Shown here: piece after piece, positions 8,688 to 17,369 of the stretch | Numbering within the stretch: the stretch's first letter is position 1 | Layout of the letters: each line of letters opens with the position of its first letter | NCBI RefSeq assembly: GCF_900104675.1 | Contig: NZ_LT629945.1 | Location: 2,718,756-2,782,755 of the forward strand | From: Angelakisella massiliensis | Lineage (GTDB): Bacteria; Bacillota; Clostridia; Oscillospirales; Ruminococcaceae | Length of the DNA stretch: 64,000 nt | Direction of reading: 5' to 3' | Translations under genes and position numbers: made by a program | Notes under the pieces: model-generated | The model's database searches: none | Told to the model about the DNA's origin: nothing | What the model saw: the letters and a program-made list of their open reading frames with translations, nothing else

Positions 8688-9809
8688 TCAGCAGGCATCG
8701 CCATCGGCCTTTACGCCATCTTCCTGTGATTTCCACTTTGGAAAACTCAGACGCCCTTTGTCCGCCAGATACTTCAGAAAGATCACCACCACCGGCGCCG
8801 CAATAAAGCCACCGAATCCCGCAATACGCATTCCCGCATACATAGCGGTGATGGTAACGACCGGATGCAGGCCGATCCTCATCCCCACCACCCGGGGTTC
8901 AATGATATTCCGGGCCACTGTTACCACGGCATACAGAATCAGCAGCCCAACCCCCAATGGATAATGACCGGTAACCAGCTGATACAGCGCCCAGGGCAGA
9001 ACGATGCCGCCGGTACCCAAAAAGGGCAGGATATCAAATATCGCAATAATGAACGCCAGCTGGAATGCCCCTTCCACCCGCAGCAGCAGCAGACCGATGG
9101 ACAGCTCTCCAAACGTAATGCAAAAGATAATGAAATAAGCCTGGAACATCTTTGCCAAAGTGCCCCCGATAAAACCTCTCAGGTCCTCCAGCACTGTACG
9201 CACATTTGGGGGAACGAAAGCTAAAATGGAGTGGCAGATGCTGCCGTAATCAGCACTGATGAATACAGAACAAACAATGGTGAAAATCAGTGTCAGCAGT
9301 ATCAGGGGCACCTTGGTGATGAGCGCAGTCGCATAGGAGATCAGCCCGCTGGAAGCGCCGGTAACCAGGGAGGCCAGCTGTCCCACCACATTATACAAGG
9401 TATCCGCCAAGGTATCGGCGATATCGGGCGAAAGCATTTTGATGACGCCGGTTGCCCAATCATTGAACTGAAGCAGCGCAGGCTGGATATGTCCGGCGTA
9501 AAAATCCGGAAGATATCTGACCATTTGGGAGATCTGTCCCACCAGCAGTAAGCCCAGCAGCCAAATCAGCACCCCCACAATGGCATAAAAACAGCCAATT
9601 ACAAAAAGCCCGGTTCGTTTTCGCTGAACTCCGCCGGTCCACTTTTCAATAAGCCGAACCACCGGGCGGAGAAAATAGGCGATGAGAAATCCTGCCACGA
9701 ATGGAGCCAGCCAAACCAGAACATATTTTACAGTCAGAACCGTCAGGGCCGCAATGACCCCGTAAAAGGCCATATCTACAATAAATTTCTTTTTTTGTTC
9801 CGTGGTCAT
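8688..9809 (-). CDS. AI-2E family transporter (YtvI/PerM-like membrane protein)
   Basis: A 373-residue polytopic membrane protein. Hydrophobic segments near residues 12-45, 65-92, 155-190, 215-275 and 300-345 fit the eight-helix topology of the AI-2E/PerM family. The C-terminal motif FLGTGGIVLPWALYQL and the EPRVVGMRIGLHP signature are both present. In endospore formers the closest relatives are YtvI-like sporulation proteins; others are sodium-proton or autoinducer exporters. The substrate cannot be told. It is a single-gene unit reading towards the 8594-8638 terminator, with GAGGGAAG before the ATG. Confidence 0.88.
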   Translation of the reverse strand: MTTEQKKKFIVDMAFYGVIAALTVLTVKYVLVWLAPFVAGFLIAYFLRPVVRLIEKWTGGVQRKRTGLFVIGCFYAIVGVLIWLLGLLLVGQISQMVRYLPDFYAGHIQPALLQFNDWATGVIKMLSPDIADTLADTLYNVVGQLASLVTGASSGLISYATALITKVPLILLTLIFTIVCSVFISADYGSICHSILAFVPPNVRTVLEDLRGFIGGTLAKMFQAYFIIFCITFGELSIGLLLLRVEGAFQLAFIIAIFDILPFLGTGGIVLPWALYQLVTGHYPLGVGLLILYAVVTVARNIIEPRVVGMRIGLHPVVTITAMYAGMRIAGFGGFIAAPVVVIFLKYLADKGRLSFPKWKSQEDGVKADGDAC

Positions 9810-9968
9810 GGTTCTTCCCTCATCCCTTTCAAAAGGAACTGTTCACAGTCTTTCCAATTTATTCAAAAGCCGTTCCTTTATTCTGATTTTATCCCCTTTT
9901 CATGACATGCTTCCGCCATGATGGTAAACAGTCTGTTAATATTTTCCCCTTGCCTGGGGCCGGTTTCT

Positions 9969-11207
9969 TCAAATGACCCATACGCCTTTTTCAAAGAGGG
10001 TCATCCGGCTGCCGTCGTCCCGCTGCCCCACTACCAGCAGATCTTCTGTGCCGAACATGAAGTCTACATGAGAGACGCTGTCATTAAAGCCTCTCTCAGC
10101 CCGCTGCTGGCGGTCCATCTCCAGGCAGTCTTTCATATTGCTGGGATACGCGCTGCCTAGTGCCAGATGGCAGGAAGCATTCTCATCAAACAAGGTGCTG
10201 TAAAACAGCAGGCCGCTTTGACGGATGGGCGAAGTATAAGGCACCAGTGCCACTTCCCCCAGATACCGGGAGCCTTCATCGGCCTCCAGCAGCATTTTCA
10301 GGGTTTCCAGTCCTTCTTCCGCTGTGTACTCTACCACCTGTCCCTGGCGGAAGGTGAAGGAAAAGTTTTTAATCAGGCTGCCCTGATAGCTCAGGGGCAT
10401 GGAACTGACCACCCTGCCGCTGACCTTATTTCGGTGAGGCATGGTAAAGACCTCTTCTGTAGGCATGTTGGCCTGGAAGGAGACCTCTTCCACTGTATCA
10501 TCGGAGCCACCGCACCAAACTGCCCCCTGGGCCAGAGGAACGGTCAGATCGGTCCCCAGGCCGGAATGGAAATGCAGCTGTGTCACACCGCTTTCATTGA
10601 GCAGCCGGCAGTAACGCCGCAGCGCCTGATCGTGTTCCCGCCAGGCTTCCACCGGGTCCGGCGCATTCAAACGCATCGCCTGAAAAATTCCATCCCACAG
10701 CCGGGCCATGCCTTCCTCCGGCGGCAGCTGCGGAAATACCTTGGCGGCCCATGCGGGAGTAGCTACCGCGGCGATGGTCCACTGGTTCTCTCCCCGGTCC
10801 AGCATATCATAAAAGGGCTGCATCTTATGGCTGCGGGCATTGACCGCCGCTCCCACCTTGGTGCTGTCCAGCCCTTTGAGGGCGTCGGGATCGTCTCCCT
10901 CAATGGTGATGTAGCAGGCTTTCCCTTTGGGATAACCGATCCGCTGCTCCAGTTCCCAGGAAGGCACCTGTTTAAGGGTCTCCAGTGCGCCGTACTGATA
11001 CCGCAGGCGGCGCAGCACATCATCCCGGAACAGCACCAGCACATCCTCGGCTCCAGCCTTCCAGCACTCCTCTGCCACCAGGGCAGTAAAATCCGCTCTC
11101 TCCGCCGGAGCGCTGATTACTGCCACCTGTCCGGGCTGAAGGTTTGCTCCCACCTGAACCACCAGACGGGCGTATTTTTCCTGTATTTGCTGACGGTACA
11201 TCATCAT
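9969..11207 (-). CDS. M29 family aminopeptidase (AmpS/aminopeptidase T type)
   Basis: A 412-residue cytoplasmic metallopeptidase that removes N-terminal residues from peptides. Family features are the N-terminal YARLVVQVGANLQPGQVAVI, and the C-terminal metal site with Glu in NMPTEEVFTMPH, Glu and His in FDENASCHLALGSAYP, and His and Asp in SHVDFMFG. Length is typical (about 410). Three ATGs in a row open the gene after AAGGAG. It overlaps the end of the upstream radical SAM gene, indicating a two-gene operon. A second, shorter M29 homologue lies at 58477. Confidence 0.92.
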   Translation of the reverse strand: MMMYRQQIQEKYARLVVQVGANLQPGQVAVISAPAERADFTALVAEECWKAGAEDVLVLFRDDVLRRLRYQYGALETLKQVPSWELEQRIGYPKGKACYITIEGDDPDALKGLDSTKVGAAVNARSHKMQPFYDMLDRGENQWTIAAVATPAWAAKVFPQLPPEEGMARLWDGIFQAMRLNAPDPVEAWREHDQALRRYCRLLNESGVTQLHFHSGLGTDLTVPLAQGAVWCGGSDDTVEEVSFQANMPTEEVFTMPHRNKVSGRVVSSMPLSYQGSLIKNFSFTFRQGQVVEYTAEEGLETLKMLLEADEGSRYLGEVALVPYTSPIRQSGLLFYSTLFDENASCHLALGSAYPSNMKDCLEMDRQQRAERGFNDSVSHVDFMFGTEDLLVVGQRDDGSRMTLFEKGVWVI

Positions 11208-12175
11208 TTCTCCTTTTGTTCCCTGTTAAATTCATTTGTTTTCTCTTGGGAGGATGCCCCTTTCAGGCCTCCGTTACGCAGGTTCCTTTTGCCTTCATGG
11301 GGATTTTTATTTCCTCCCCCAAAGCGCAGACGATAACCGCACCGCTGGCAAAGAGGCTCTTTTACCTGGCGGTTGGTCAAGTCCCTGGCCATGGCGGTCA
11401 TCCGCTTCCCTTCCACGATCTCGCCAAAGGGCTGCTCAAAGAGGTTGCCCAAAGGACACTCCCCTTCTCCATCCAAACAGCAGGGCACCACCGTTCCATC
11501 CGCCAGTACCGCCGCCATGGTCCGGGCGCCGTAGCAGGTACCCTGATCACCCAAAAAAGGATTTTGAAGGGAGGGCCAGACAAATTCCTCCTCAAAGCTG
11601 ACAAAAATCCCCTTGTCCAGCGTCACGGAACGATAGCGCGCCGCCATCTCCCTGATGCCTCCGGGCTCCACGGAAAAACTCCGTTCCAAGAAATCCAGTG
11701 TTTTTTGTCCATCCCGGGTGGTTTCCCGTTTGTCGTCCAGATTCCAAACCCGAAAAACCGTATATCTGCCCAACTCAGCTGAAGCGCGGGCATAATTCGT
11801 CAGTCTCTCCAGCCATTCCTCCAAGGGGCCGTGGGTAGCCTGGGTATAGCTGTGAAGGGAAAGATTGGTCTGGCGCACCGCCGGAGCCGACAGCAGAAGC
11901 TGCTGCCGCATGGGAATCAATACCCCATTGGTGGTGAGATTCACCTGAAAATTCAGCTGGCGGCAAATCTCCAGAATCTCCTCCAGCTGGGGATGGATCA
12001 GCGGCTCCCCCTTGACATGGAGATACAGATAATCGCAATAAGGCCGGATCGCTTCCGCTGCCCGACGAAACTCCTCCGCTGTCATGGTTCTGGCAGGTCT
12101 GGAAGAAACAGGACAAAAACTGCAATGAAGGTTGCAGCGGTTGGTAATTTCCACATAAACACGCTTGAAGCGCAC
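11204..12175 (-). CDS. Radical SAM protein with SPASM-like C-terminal domain
   Basis: The start is placed at GTG 12175, because GGGAGG lies six bases upstream and is itself inside the longer frame that begins at ATG 12190. The product has the radical SAM cluster CNLHCSFC near residue 14, the GEPLIHPQLEEI segment, LTTNG and a C-terminal cysteine region (CYGARTMAAVLADGTVVPCC and CQRCGYR) typical of SPASM auxiliary clusters. Such proteins include peptide-modifying maturases and anaerobic sulfatase-activating enzymes; no substrate gene is evident beside it. The partner is an overlapping M29 peptidase, so a link to peptide metabolism is possible but unproven. Confidence 0.88.
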   Translation of the reverse strand: MRFKRVYVEITNRCNLHCSFCPVSSRPARTMTAEEFRRAAEAIRPYCDYLYLHVKGEPLIHPQLEEILEICRQLNFQVNLTTNGVLIPMRQQLLLSAPAVRQTNLSLHSYTQATHGPLEEWLERLTNYARASAELGRYTVFRVWNLDDKRETTRDGQKTLDFLERSFSVEPGGIREMAARYRSVTLDKGIFVSFEEEFVWPSLQNPFLGDQGTCYGARTMAAVLADGTVVPCCLDGEGECPLGNLFEQPFGEIVEGKRMTAMARDLTNRQVKEPLCQRCGYRLRFGGGNKNPHEGKRNLRNGGLKGASSQEKTNEFNREQKEK

Positions 12176-12417
12176 AGGATGCCCTCCCATTATTTTGATA
12201 CACTTTCGGGATAAAGCGGCAGCTGGTAAACTTTTTTTCGGTCCGGGAAAAATGAAAAGCTGTTTTGCCTTCCCCTGTTTTTTCCCAGAAAACCCTTTTT
12301 CTCCACTTTATCGGCATTTTTCATTATATATGATACTGGGCCGGAAATCAATTTTTCCCGGCAGGCGGCTATAATTCGGCAGCGGGAGCGCTATAGCTGA
12401 CCCAAAACCGCTCTTAT
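12176..12417. other. Intergenic stretch without a gene
   Basis: No coding frame is seen. AT-rich TATATATGAT near 12322-12332 could be a plus-strand -10 element for a small transcript ending at the 12487-12516 terminator, but no protein is encoded. Confidence 0.35.
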
Positions 12418-12464
12418 GCAAAAGGCCGGAGCCTCCATACCAATAAAAGTACAGGGCTCCGGCA
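12418..12464 (-). terminator. Terminator of prfB
   Basis: On the minus strand GCCGGAGCC pairs with GGCTCCGGC across a loop of about 21 nt and is followed by TTTT. It lies about 70 nt beyond the prfB stop. Confidence 0.75.
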
Positions 12465-12486
12465 CAATCATTCCGGTGTCTCAATT

Positions 12487-12516
12487 GGGAGAGCTGCACA
12501 GAAGCTCTCTTTTTTT
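12487..12516 (+). terminator. Plus-strand terminator with no gene in front of it
   Basis: GAGAGCT and AGCTCTC form a stem with a short loop, followed by seven to eight T. All flanking genes are on the minus strand, so it may end a short RNA that starts after about 12320. Confidence 0.55.
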
Positions 12517-12531
12517 ACTGCAAAAAGAAAA

Positions 12532-13644
12532 TCAGATCTTACCCAAACTCTTCTGGGTCAGATAAGCATTGATAAAACCGTCAATATCGCCATCCATCAC
12601 AGCGTTGATGTTGCCGGTTTCATAACCGGTACGATGGTCCTTGACCAAGGTATAGGGCATGAAAACATAGGAACGAATCTGGCTGCCCCAGGCGATCTCC
12701 TTCTGGTCGCCTTTGATATCCTCGATTTTATCCAGGTGCTCCCGCTCCTTGATTTCAATCAGCTTGGAACGGAGCATATTCATAGCCACTTCACGGTTCT
12801 GATGCTGGCTGCGCTCCACCTGGCAGGCTACCACGATGCCGGTGGGGATGTGGGTCAGACGGACCGCGGAGGAGGTCTTGTTAACCTTCTGGCCGCCTGC
12901 GCCGCTGGAACGGTAAACATCCATCTTCAGATCCTCTTCCCGGATCTCCACGTTCATATCCGCTGTAATCTCCGGCATTACCTCCAGAGAAGCGAAAGAG
13001 GTGTGACGGCGGCCGGAGGCGTCAAAGGGCGAAACCCGTACCAGCCGGTGAACGCCGCTCTCAGACTTCAGGAAACCATAGGCATTTTCACCCTCCACCA
13101 GAATGGAAGCGCTTTTCAGGCCAGCCTCATCTCCATCCAGGTAGTCCAGGATCTTATACTTCATTCCCCTGCGTCCCACCCAGAAGGTGTACATCCGGTA
13201 CAGCATCTGGGCCCAGTCCTGCGCCTCAGTGCCGCCCGCGCCGGCATGGAAAGTCAAAATGGCGTTTTTAGCGTCATATTCTCCGGTGAGCAAAGTGGAA
13301 AGCTTGGTGTCCTGAATCATCAGGTCCAGCTTGTCACAATCTGCCAGTGCTTCGTCATAAACAGACGCGTCCTCCGCTTCCTCCGCCAACTCGATGAGCG
13401 TCATGGTATCATCGTACAGTCCACACATCTTCTGATAGGATTCCAGCTTGTTTTTTACTGTACCCTGACGCTGGAGAACCTTTTGGGACTGCTCCTGATT
13501 ATCCCAAAAACCGGGAGCCGTAGTCTTGGCCTCCAGTTCCTCGGCTTCCTTTTCAAGCCCTTCAATATTCAGCGCTGTATGGAGCTGACGAAGAGATGGC
13601 TCCAGTCCTTGCAGACGCAAACGCAGTTCTTCAAATTGCAGCAT
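12532..13644 (-). CDS. prfB: Peptide chain release factor 2
   Basis: A 370-residue class I release factor that recognises UGA and UAA stops. The N-terminal helical domain is followed by the tripeptide anticodon region and the universally conserved catalytic GGQ (about residues 250-252, in RSSGAGGQKVNKTSS). The start is ATG 13644 with AGGAGA ten bases upstream; the frame stays open further upstream but is not coding in character. The gene runs through in a single frame, so the autoregulatory in-frame UGA and +1 frameshift near codon 25 of many prfB genes is absent here. Confidence 0.97.
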   Translation of the reverse strand: MLQFEELRLRLQGLEPSLRQLHTALNIEGLEKEAEELEAKTTAPGFWDNQEQSQKVLQRQGTVKNKLESYQKMCGLYDDTMTLIELAEEAEDASVYDEALADCDKLDLMIQDTKLSTLLTGEYDAKNAILTFHAGAGGTEAQDWAQMLYRMYTFWVGRRGMKYKILDYLDGDEAGLKSASILVEGENAYGFLKSESGVHRLVRVSPFDASGRRHTSFASLEVMPEITADMNVEIREEDLKMDVYRSSGAGGQKVNKTSSAVRLTHIPTGIVVACQVERSQHQNREVAMNMLRSKLIEIKEREHLDKIEDIKGDQKEIAWGSQIRSYVFMPYTLVKDHRTGYETGNINAVMDGDIDGFINAYLTQKSLGKI

Positions 13645-13722
13645 AGAAAAACATTCTCCTAAATAAAAAATTCCGCTACCGGCAGGCTTTCCTTTTACTA
13701 CCGCATAAACGATCACTAGTAT

Positions 13723-13752
13723 ATAATACCAGACCAGCGCCCTGTTGCGCAA
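13723..13752 (-). promoter_or_regulatory. Possible prfB promoter
   Basis: On the minus strand TTGCGC (13752-13747), an 18-nt spacer and TATTAT (13728-13723). The -35 box is weak; the -10 is good. Confidence 0.45.
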
Positions 13753-13772
13753 GATTCTTTACAAACTATTAA

Positions 13773-13801
13773 TTGAAAACTTTTTCTCCCTATACTATAA
13801 T
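13773..13801 (+). promoter_or_regulatory. Sigma-A promoter of the zinc-ribbon membrane protein gene
   Basis: TTGAAA (13773-13778), a 17-nt spacer and TATAAT (13796-13801), 33 nt upstream of the chosen start codon. Confidence 0.8.
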
Positions 13802-13833
13802 ATTTTTATTATCTATGGTAGGAGTTGATTTGT

Positions 13834-14907
13834 GTGCCTGTGTACACCGGCTGTAAATGCCCTGTTTGTCAAAAAGAATTTGCCCCCGGAGATGATATCG
13901 TTGTCTGCCCGGTTTGCGGAAGCCCACATCATCGGGAGTGCTACCGGCAGCTGGGACACTGCGGCAATGAGCATCTGCATGAGGAAGGGCGTTCCTGGCA
14001 GCCCGACGGCGGTGCGGAAAATCAACAAAACGGCGCAGCAGCAAACGGTACTGTCCTTTGTCCCCGCTGCGGAAAAGAAAATCCCCAGGAAAATATCTTT
14101 TGTCAAGTCTGTGGTGAACGGCTTATCGGTGCTTCCCAAAACACCTACGGAGGATACAGTCAGAATCAGGGCTATGGGCAGAATCAGCACTACGGTCCCC
14201 AGCAGGGATACGGCAGCTCCGGACAGCACAACAGCAATAACCCTTATGCCGATTTTGTCCGGGCACAGCTGGATTATTCCGAGGTGCTGGACGAAGGGAT
14301 TACGGTAAAGGATCTGTGCGACTATGTAGGGCCCAATAACATTTCCTTTGTACTCAAGTTCAAAGGCATGATCCGCAGCAGATTCCCTGTGAGCATCAAT
14401 TGGTGCGCCCTGTTTTTTGGATTCTACTACTGCTTTTACCGCAAAATGTACAAGCTGGGGGCTATTTTGCTGGGGCTGACCCTTTTGCTGAGCGTGCCCA
14501 TCAATTATCTCACCTTCCAGGCCATCAATGAAGCCATTGCCGCCAATGGGCAGCAGGCCTTTTTTGATGCAGTGCTTACCTATGGTATGAATGGCATGAT
14601 GAACAGCTTTGTGGATGGACCAACCCTCCGGCTGCTGCTTGTCCTGTCACCGGTGGTCAATTTTCTTTCTCTTGCTCTGCGCCTGTTCGCCGGACTGTTT
14701 TTCAACCATTTTTATTACAAGCATTGCCTGCGGCAGATCAAGCGGCAGCAGCAGTGCGCCCACTGCTCCATCGGCACCGTTGAATACAGTTACGCTCTCA
14801 CCCGTGCCGGCGGCGTCAACTTTAACGCTGTTGCCATCATGGTGGTCATCAGTGTTGTGGGTGTGTTGGCATTATCTTATTTAATGACGTTGACCCTTGC
14901 TCTTTGA
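13834..14907 (+). CDS. Membrane protein with RING-like zinc finger, zinc ribbon and DUF2628-like domain
   Basis: The start is GTG 13834, nine bases after GGTAGGAG. Residues 7-45 hold CPVCQKEF, CPVCGSPHHRECY and CGNEHLH, a prokaryotic RING-like zinc finger. Residues about 75-95 (CPRCGKENPQENIFCQVCGE) are a zinc ribbon. A Gly/Tyr/Gln-rich linker follows, then a membrane part with WCALFFGFYYCFYRKMYKLG, the pattern of DUF2628 proteins, and at least four helices. A cysteine pair (CAHC) lies in a late loop. The function is unknown; such proteins often sit near envelope genes, and here galU follows after about 50 nt. Confidence 0.75.
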   Translation: MPVYTGCKCPVCQKEFAPGDDIVVCPVCGSPHHRECYRQLGHCGNEHLHEEGRSWQPDGGAENQQNGAAANGTVLCPRCGKENPQENIFCQVCGERLIGASQNTYGGYSQNQGYGQNQHYGPQQGYGSSGQHNSNNPYADFVRAQLDYSEVLDEGITVKDLCDYVGPNNISFVLKFKGMIRSRFPVSINWCALFFGFYYCFYRKMYKLGAILLGLTLLLSVPINYLTFQAINEAIAANGQQAFFDAVLTYGMNGMMNSFVDGPTLRLLLVLSPVVNFLSLALRLFAGLFFNHFYYKHCLRQIKRQQQCAHCSIGTVEYSYALTRAGGVNFNAVAIMVVISVVGVLALSYLMTLTLAL

Positions 14908-14957
14908 GCGTTCCATTTTTCACATTTTGATTTTATCGTTTTGAGGAGGACTTCATT

Positions 14958-15836
14958 ATGGCAAAGGTGACAAAAGCTGTCATTCCTGCCGCGGGTCTTG
15001 GTACACGGGTATTGCCGGCCACCAAATCCATTCCCAAGGAAATGCTTCCTATTGTGGACCGCCCTGCTATCCATTACATTGTGGAAGAAGCGGTACGCTC
15101 CGGTATTACTGATATTTTGATCATTACCAGCCGAAACAAGGTCAATGTAGAGGACTATTTTGACCGGGCTCCTGAACTGGAGGAGCGTCTCCTTGCCGCC
15201 GGGAAGCGGGAAGTCTATGACGAAATTGTCTCCATTGCCCATATGGCCAACATTCAGTATGTACGGCAGAAGGAAACAAAGGGATTGGGTCATGCGGTAT
15301 TATGCGCCAAAAGCTTTGTGGGAAATGAACCCTTTGCGGTACTGTATGGTGATGATGTGATCATTTCACCTCCGGACAAGCCTGCTACCGGTGAACTGTG
15401 CGCCGCTTACGAAAAGTATGGCAAAGGCGTGGTGGGCATCAAAGAGGTCAGCCCCCAGGCGATCCTGAAATACAGCTCCTTGTCTGTTACCCCTCTGGAG
15501 GACCGCATTTTTGCCGTCCATGATATGATTGAAAAGCCTGCTCCCGATCAGGTTCTCTCCCTTTACTCCATTCTGGGGCGCTGCGTTCTGCCCCCTGAAA
15601 TTTTTGATATTTTGGAGCAAACTCCACCCGGCGCCGGCGGAGAAATCCAATTGACTGATGCCATGAAAACCCTGACCCGCTGCGGCGGTATGACTGGTGT
15701 GGATTACACCGGTACCCGTTACGATATGGGAAATAAGCTTGGCGTGATGCAGGCCGCTGTGGAAGTGGCCCTCAATCATCCGGAAATCGGTAATGACTTC
15801 CGGGAATATCTGAAAAATATTGCAAAAACCCTCTGA
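14958..15836 (+). CDS. galU: UTP-glucose-1-phosphate uridylyltransferase
   Basis: Makes UDP-glucose from UTP and glucose-1-phosphate for cell-envelope polysaccharides and glycolipids. The 292-residue product has the nucleotidyltransferase signature AGLGTRVLPATKSIPKEMLP near the N-terminus, IHYIVEEA, KGLGHAVLCA, the metal-binding YGDDVI and the sugar-site IEKP and GGEIQLTDA motifs. Length matches the bacterial family (about 290). The ribosome site GAGGAGG lies before the ATG. It may be co-transcribed with the preceding zinc-ribbon gene, since no terminator separates them. Confidence 0.97.
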   Translation: MAKVTKAVIPAAGLGTRVLPATKSIPKEMLPIVDRPAIHYIVEEAVRSGITDILIITSRNKVNVEDYFDRAPELEERLLAAGKREVYDEIVSIAHMANIQYVRQKETKGLGHAVLCAKSFVGNEPFAVLYGDDVIISPPDKPATGELCAAYEKYGKGVVGIKEVSPQAILKYSSLSVTPLEDRIFAVHDMIEKPAPDQVLSLYSILGRCVLPPEIFDILEQTPPGAGGEIQLTDAMKTLTRCGGMTGVDYTGTRYDMGNKLGVMQAAVEVALNHPEIGNDFREYLKNIAKTL

Positions 15837-15842
15837 AATTCA

Positions 15843-15871
15843 TTGACAAAATAAATTTCCTCTGCTAAAAT
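15843..15871 (+). promoter_or_regulatory. Sigma-A promoter of the rpsF-ssb-rpsR operon
   Basis: A consensus TTGACA (15843-15848), a 17-nt spacer and TAAAAT (15866-15871). A leader of about 75 nt follows, with a small GCCG-CGGC hairpin that could be part of autoregulation by S6/S18, though no clear match to that leader was recognised. Confidence 0.85.
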
Positions 15872-15955
15872 AAACCTGTTATGCCGGTTTGATCGGCTTA
15901 ACTCCTTGCTCTGTCAAACAGACAGGGCCTAATGTCCATAAGGAGGTGTAAAGAG

Positions 15956-16252
15956 ATGACCAACAAACTTTCCAGCTACGAAACTGTGATGGTGCTCAGC
16001 ACCAAAAACGGCGAGGAGGCTACCGCTGCTCTGGTGGAGAAGTTCAAAAACCTCATCAGTGCCAACGGCACCATCGAGTCTGTCGATGAGTGGGGCAAGC
16101 GCAGACTGGCCTACGACATCAACTATGAGTCCGAAGGCTATTATGTACTGGTGAACTTCACCAGCGAGCCCAGCTTTGCTGCTGAATTGGATCGTGTGTA
16201 CAAAATCACCGATGGCGTTCTGCGTTCTCTCATTGTTGCTAAAGGGAAATAA
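15956..16252 (+). CDS. rpsF: Small ribosomal subunit protein S6
   Basis: A 98-residue ribosomal protein that pairs with S18 on the 30S platform. Typical features are YETVMVLSTK at the N-terminus, VDEWGKRRLAYDINYESEGYY and the C-terminal VLRSLIVAK. The start is ATG 15956, nine bases after AGGAGG; an upstream in-frame ATG at 15932 has no ribosome site. It is the first gene of the conserved rpsF-ssb-rpsR operon. Confidence 0.98.
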   Translation: MTNKLSSYETVMVLSTKNGEEATAALVEKFKNLISANGTIESVDEWGKRRLAYDINYESEGYYVLVNFTSEPSFAAELDRVYKITDGVLRSLIVAKGK

Positions 16253-16263
16253 GGAGATTTGTG

Positions 16264-16716
16264 ATGTTTAACAAAGCGATTCTCATCGGCAGAATTACTG
16301 CTGACCCTGAGCTGAAGCGGACAAACACTGGAATTTCTGTGGTAAGCTTCTCCCTGGCCGTTGACCGGCGCTTTTCCGGTCGGGACGGAGAGCGGAAGGC
16401 TGATTTTATCAACATTACCGCATGGAGACAACAGGCTGAGTTTGTCTGCAAATACTTCCACAAAGGCGACGCTATGGGCGTTGAGGGAAGTATTCAGACT
16501 CGCAATTATGAAGACAAAAGCGGCAACAAGCGTACTGCCACTGAGGTCGTGGCAGACAACATTTTCTTTGTAGGCGGCAAAAGTTCCAATGCCGGCACTT
16601 ATACCGCTTCTCCTGTGCAGTCCGCTCCTGCTCCCATGAGCGAGAGTGTTGCCTACTCCAGTGGCACTGCCAGCGATTTTGAGGAAATGGAACCCGATAA
16701 TGACCTTCCCTTCTGA
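16264..16716 (+). CDS. ssb: Single-stranded DNA-binding protein
   Basis: A 150-residue SSB protecting single-stranded DNA in replication and repair. The OB-fold begins MFNKAILIGRITADPELKRT and includes FSLAVDRRFSG and FINITAWRQQAEF. A Ser/Ala/Pro-rich linker follows, and the acidic tip DNDLPF recruits partner enzymes. The start is ATG 16264, seven bases after AAGGAG, which overlaps the rpsF stop; the GTG at 16261 is too close to the ribosome site. Confidence 0.98.
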   Translation: MFNKAILIGRITADPELKRTNTGISVVSFSLAVDRRFSGRDGERKADFINITAWRQQAEFVCKYFHKGDAMGVEGSIQTRNYEDKSGNKRTATEVVADNIFFVGGKSSNAGTYTASPVQSAPAPMSESVAYSSGTASDFEEMEPDNDLPF

Positions 16717-16768
16717 TTCATTTCAGAAGCACAGTTTCATTTTATCGTAGCAAGGAGGTTTTACCAAC

Positions 16769-17008
16769 ATGGAGCGTAACGACAGACCCCGCGACAGAAA
16801 GCCCAGAAGAAAGGTTTGCGCTTTCTGCGTCGATAAGATTGAGTCCATCGATTACAAAGATGTTCCCCGCCTGCGGAGATATCTTTCTGAGAGAGCTAAG
16901 ATCGTTCCCCGCAGAGTGACCGGCACCTGCGCCCGTCATCAGCGGCAGCTGACCATTGCGATCAAGCGCGCCAGACATCTGGCTCTTCTCCCCTACATCA
17001 GCGATTGA
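16769..17008 (+). CDS. rpsR: Small ribosomal subunit protein S18
   Basis: A 79-residue basic ribosomal protein, partner of S6. It has the S18 core [35 protein letters not shown] and a C-terminal [10 protein letters not shown]. The CAFC pair with a further Cys in GTCARH suggests a zinc-binding form of S18. It is the last gene of the operon, ended by the strong terminator at 17025. Confidence 0.98.
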   Translation: MERNDRPRDRKPRRKVCAFCVDKIESIDYKDVPRLRRYLSERAKIVPRRVTGTCARHQRQLTIAIKRARHLALLPYISD

Positions 17009-17024
17009 TTGTAGATAAAATTTC

Positions 17025-17061
17025 GTCCCCCATTGTTCCAAAGAACAATGGGGGACTTTTT
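17025..17061 (+). terminator. Terminator of the rpsF-ssb-rpsR operon
   Basis: GTCCCCCATTGTTC and GAACAATGGGGGAC form a perfect 14-bp stem with a 4-nt loop, followed by TTTTTC. The integrative element begins about 60 nt beyond it. Confidence 0.95.
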
Positions 17062-17121
17062 CTGTCTGCCTTTCATCCATTTCCCATTATAATTTCAGCT
17101 GCAAAAGATTTTATGAAGAAA

Positions 17122-17201
17122 ATTTTAGGTTATCGCTGAAAGCCCCGGAAATACGGGCATTTCGCAGGATATGAGAACTCAATTTACTACCAATTTACTA
17201 C
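17122..17201 (+). repeat. Left end of the integrative element
   Basis: Holds the 13-bp end repeat, a short palindrome (GCCC-CGGAAATA-CGGGC at 17142-17158) and two TTTACTAC repeats. The same set occurs near the right end, in the order expected for an element boundary. Confidence 0.6.
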
Positions 17202-17293
17202 TTTCGGATTGAGCCGCATATATGCTGAACCATACTGCTAATACCCGCCACCCCAAATACGGCACATCATAAATTGAATACGACACCGTAAAC

Positions 17294-17340
17294 GCGGCGT
17301 TCCTCTTTCCCGTCATGGGAGAACAGGACGCCGCTTTTTT
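17294..17340 (+). terminator. Stem-loop with T-run before the replication-like gene
   Basis: GCGGCGT with CCT on one side pairs with AGGACGCCGC on the other and is followed by TTTTTT. A very similar hairpin lies at 18818-18855. It could insulate the element from rpsR transcription or act as a leader attenuator. Confidence 0.55.
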
Positions 17341-17369
17341 ATGCCCAAATAGAGAAAGGAGGCGACGCC

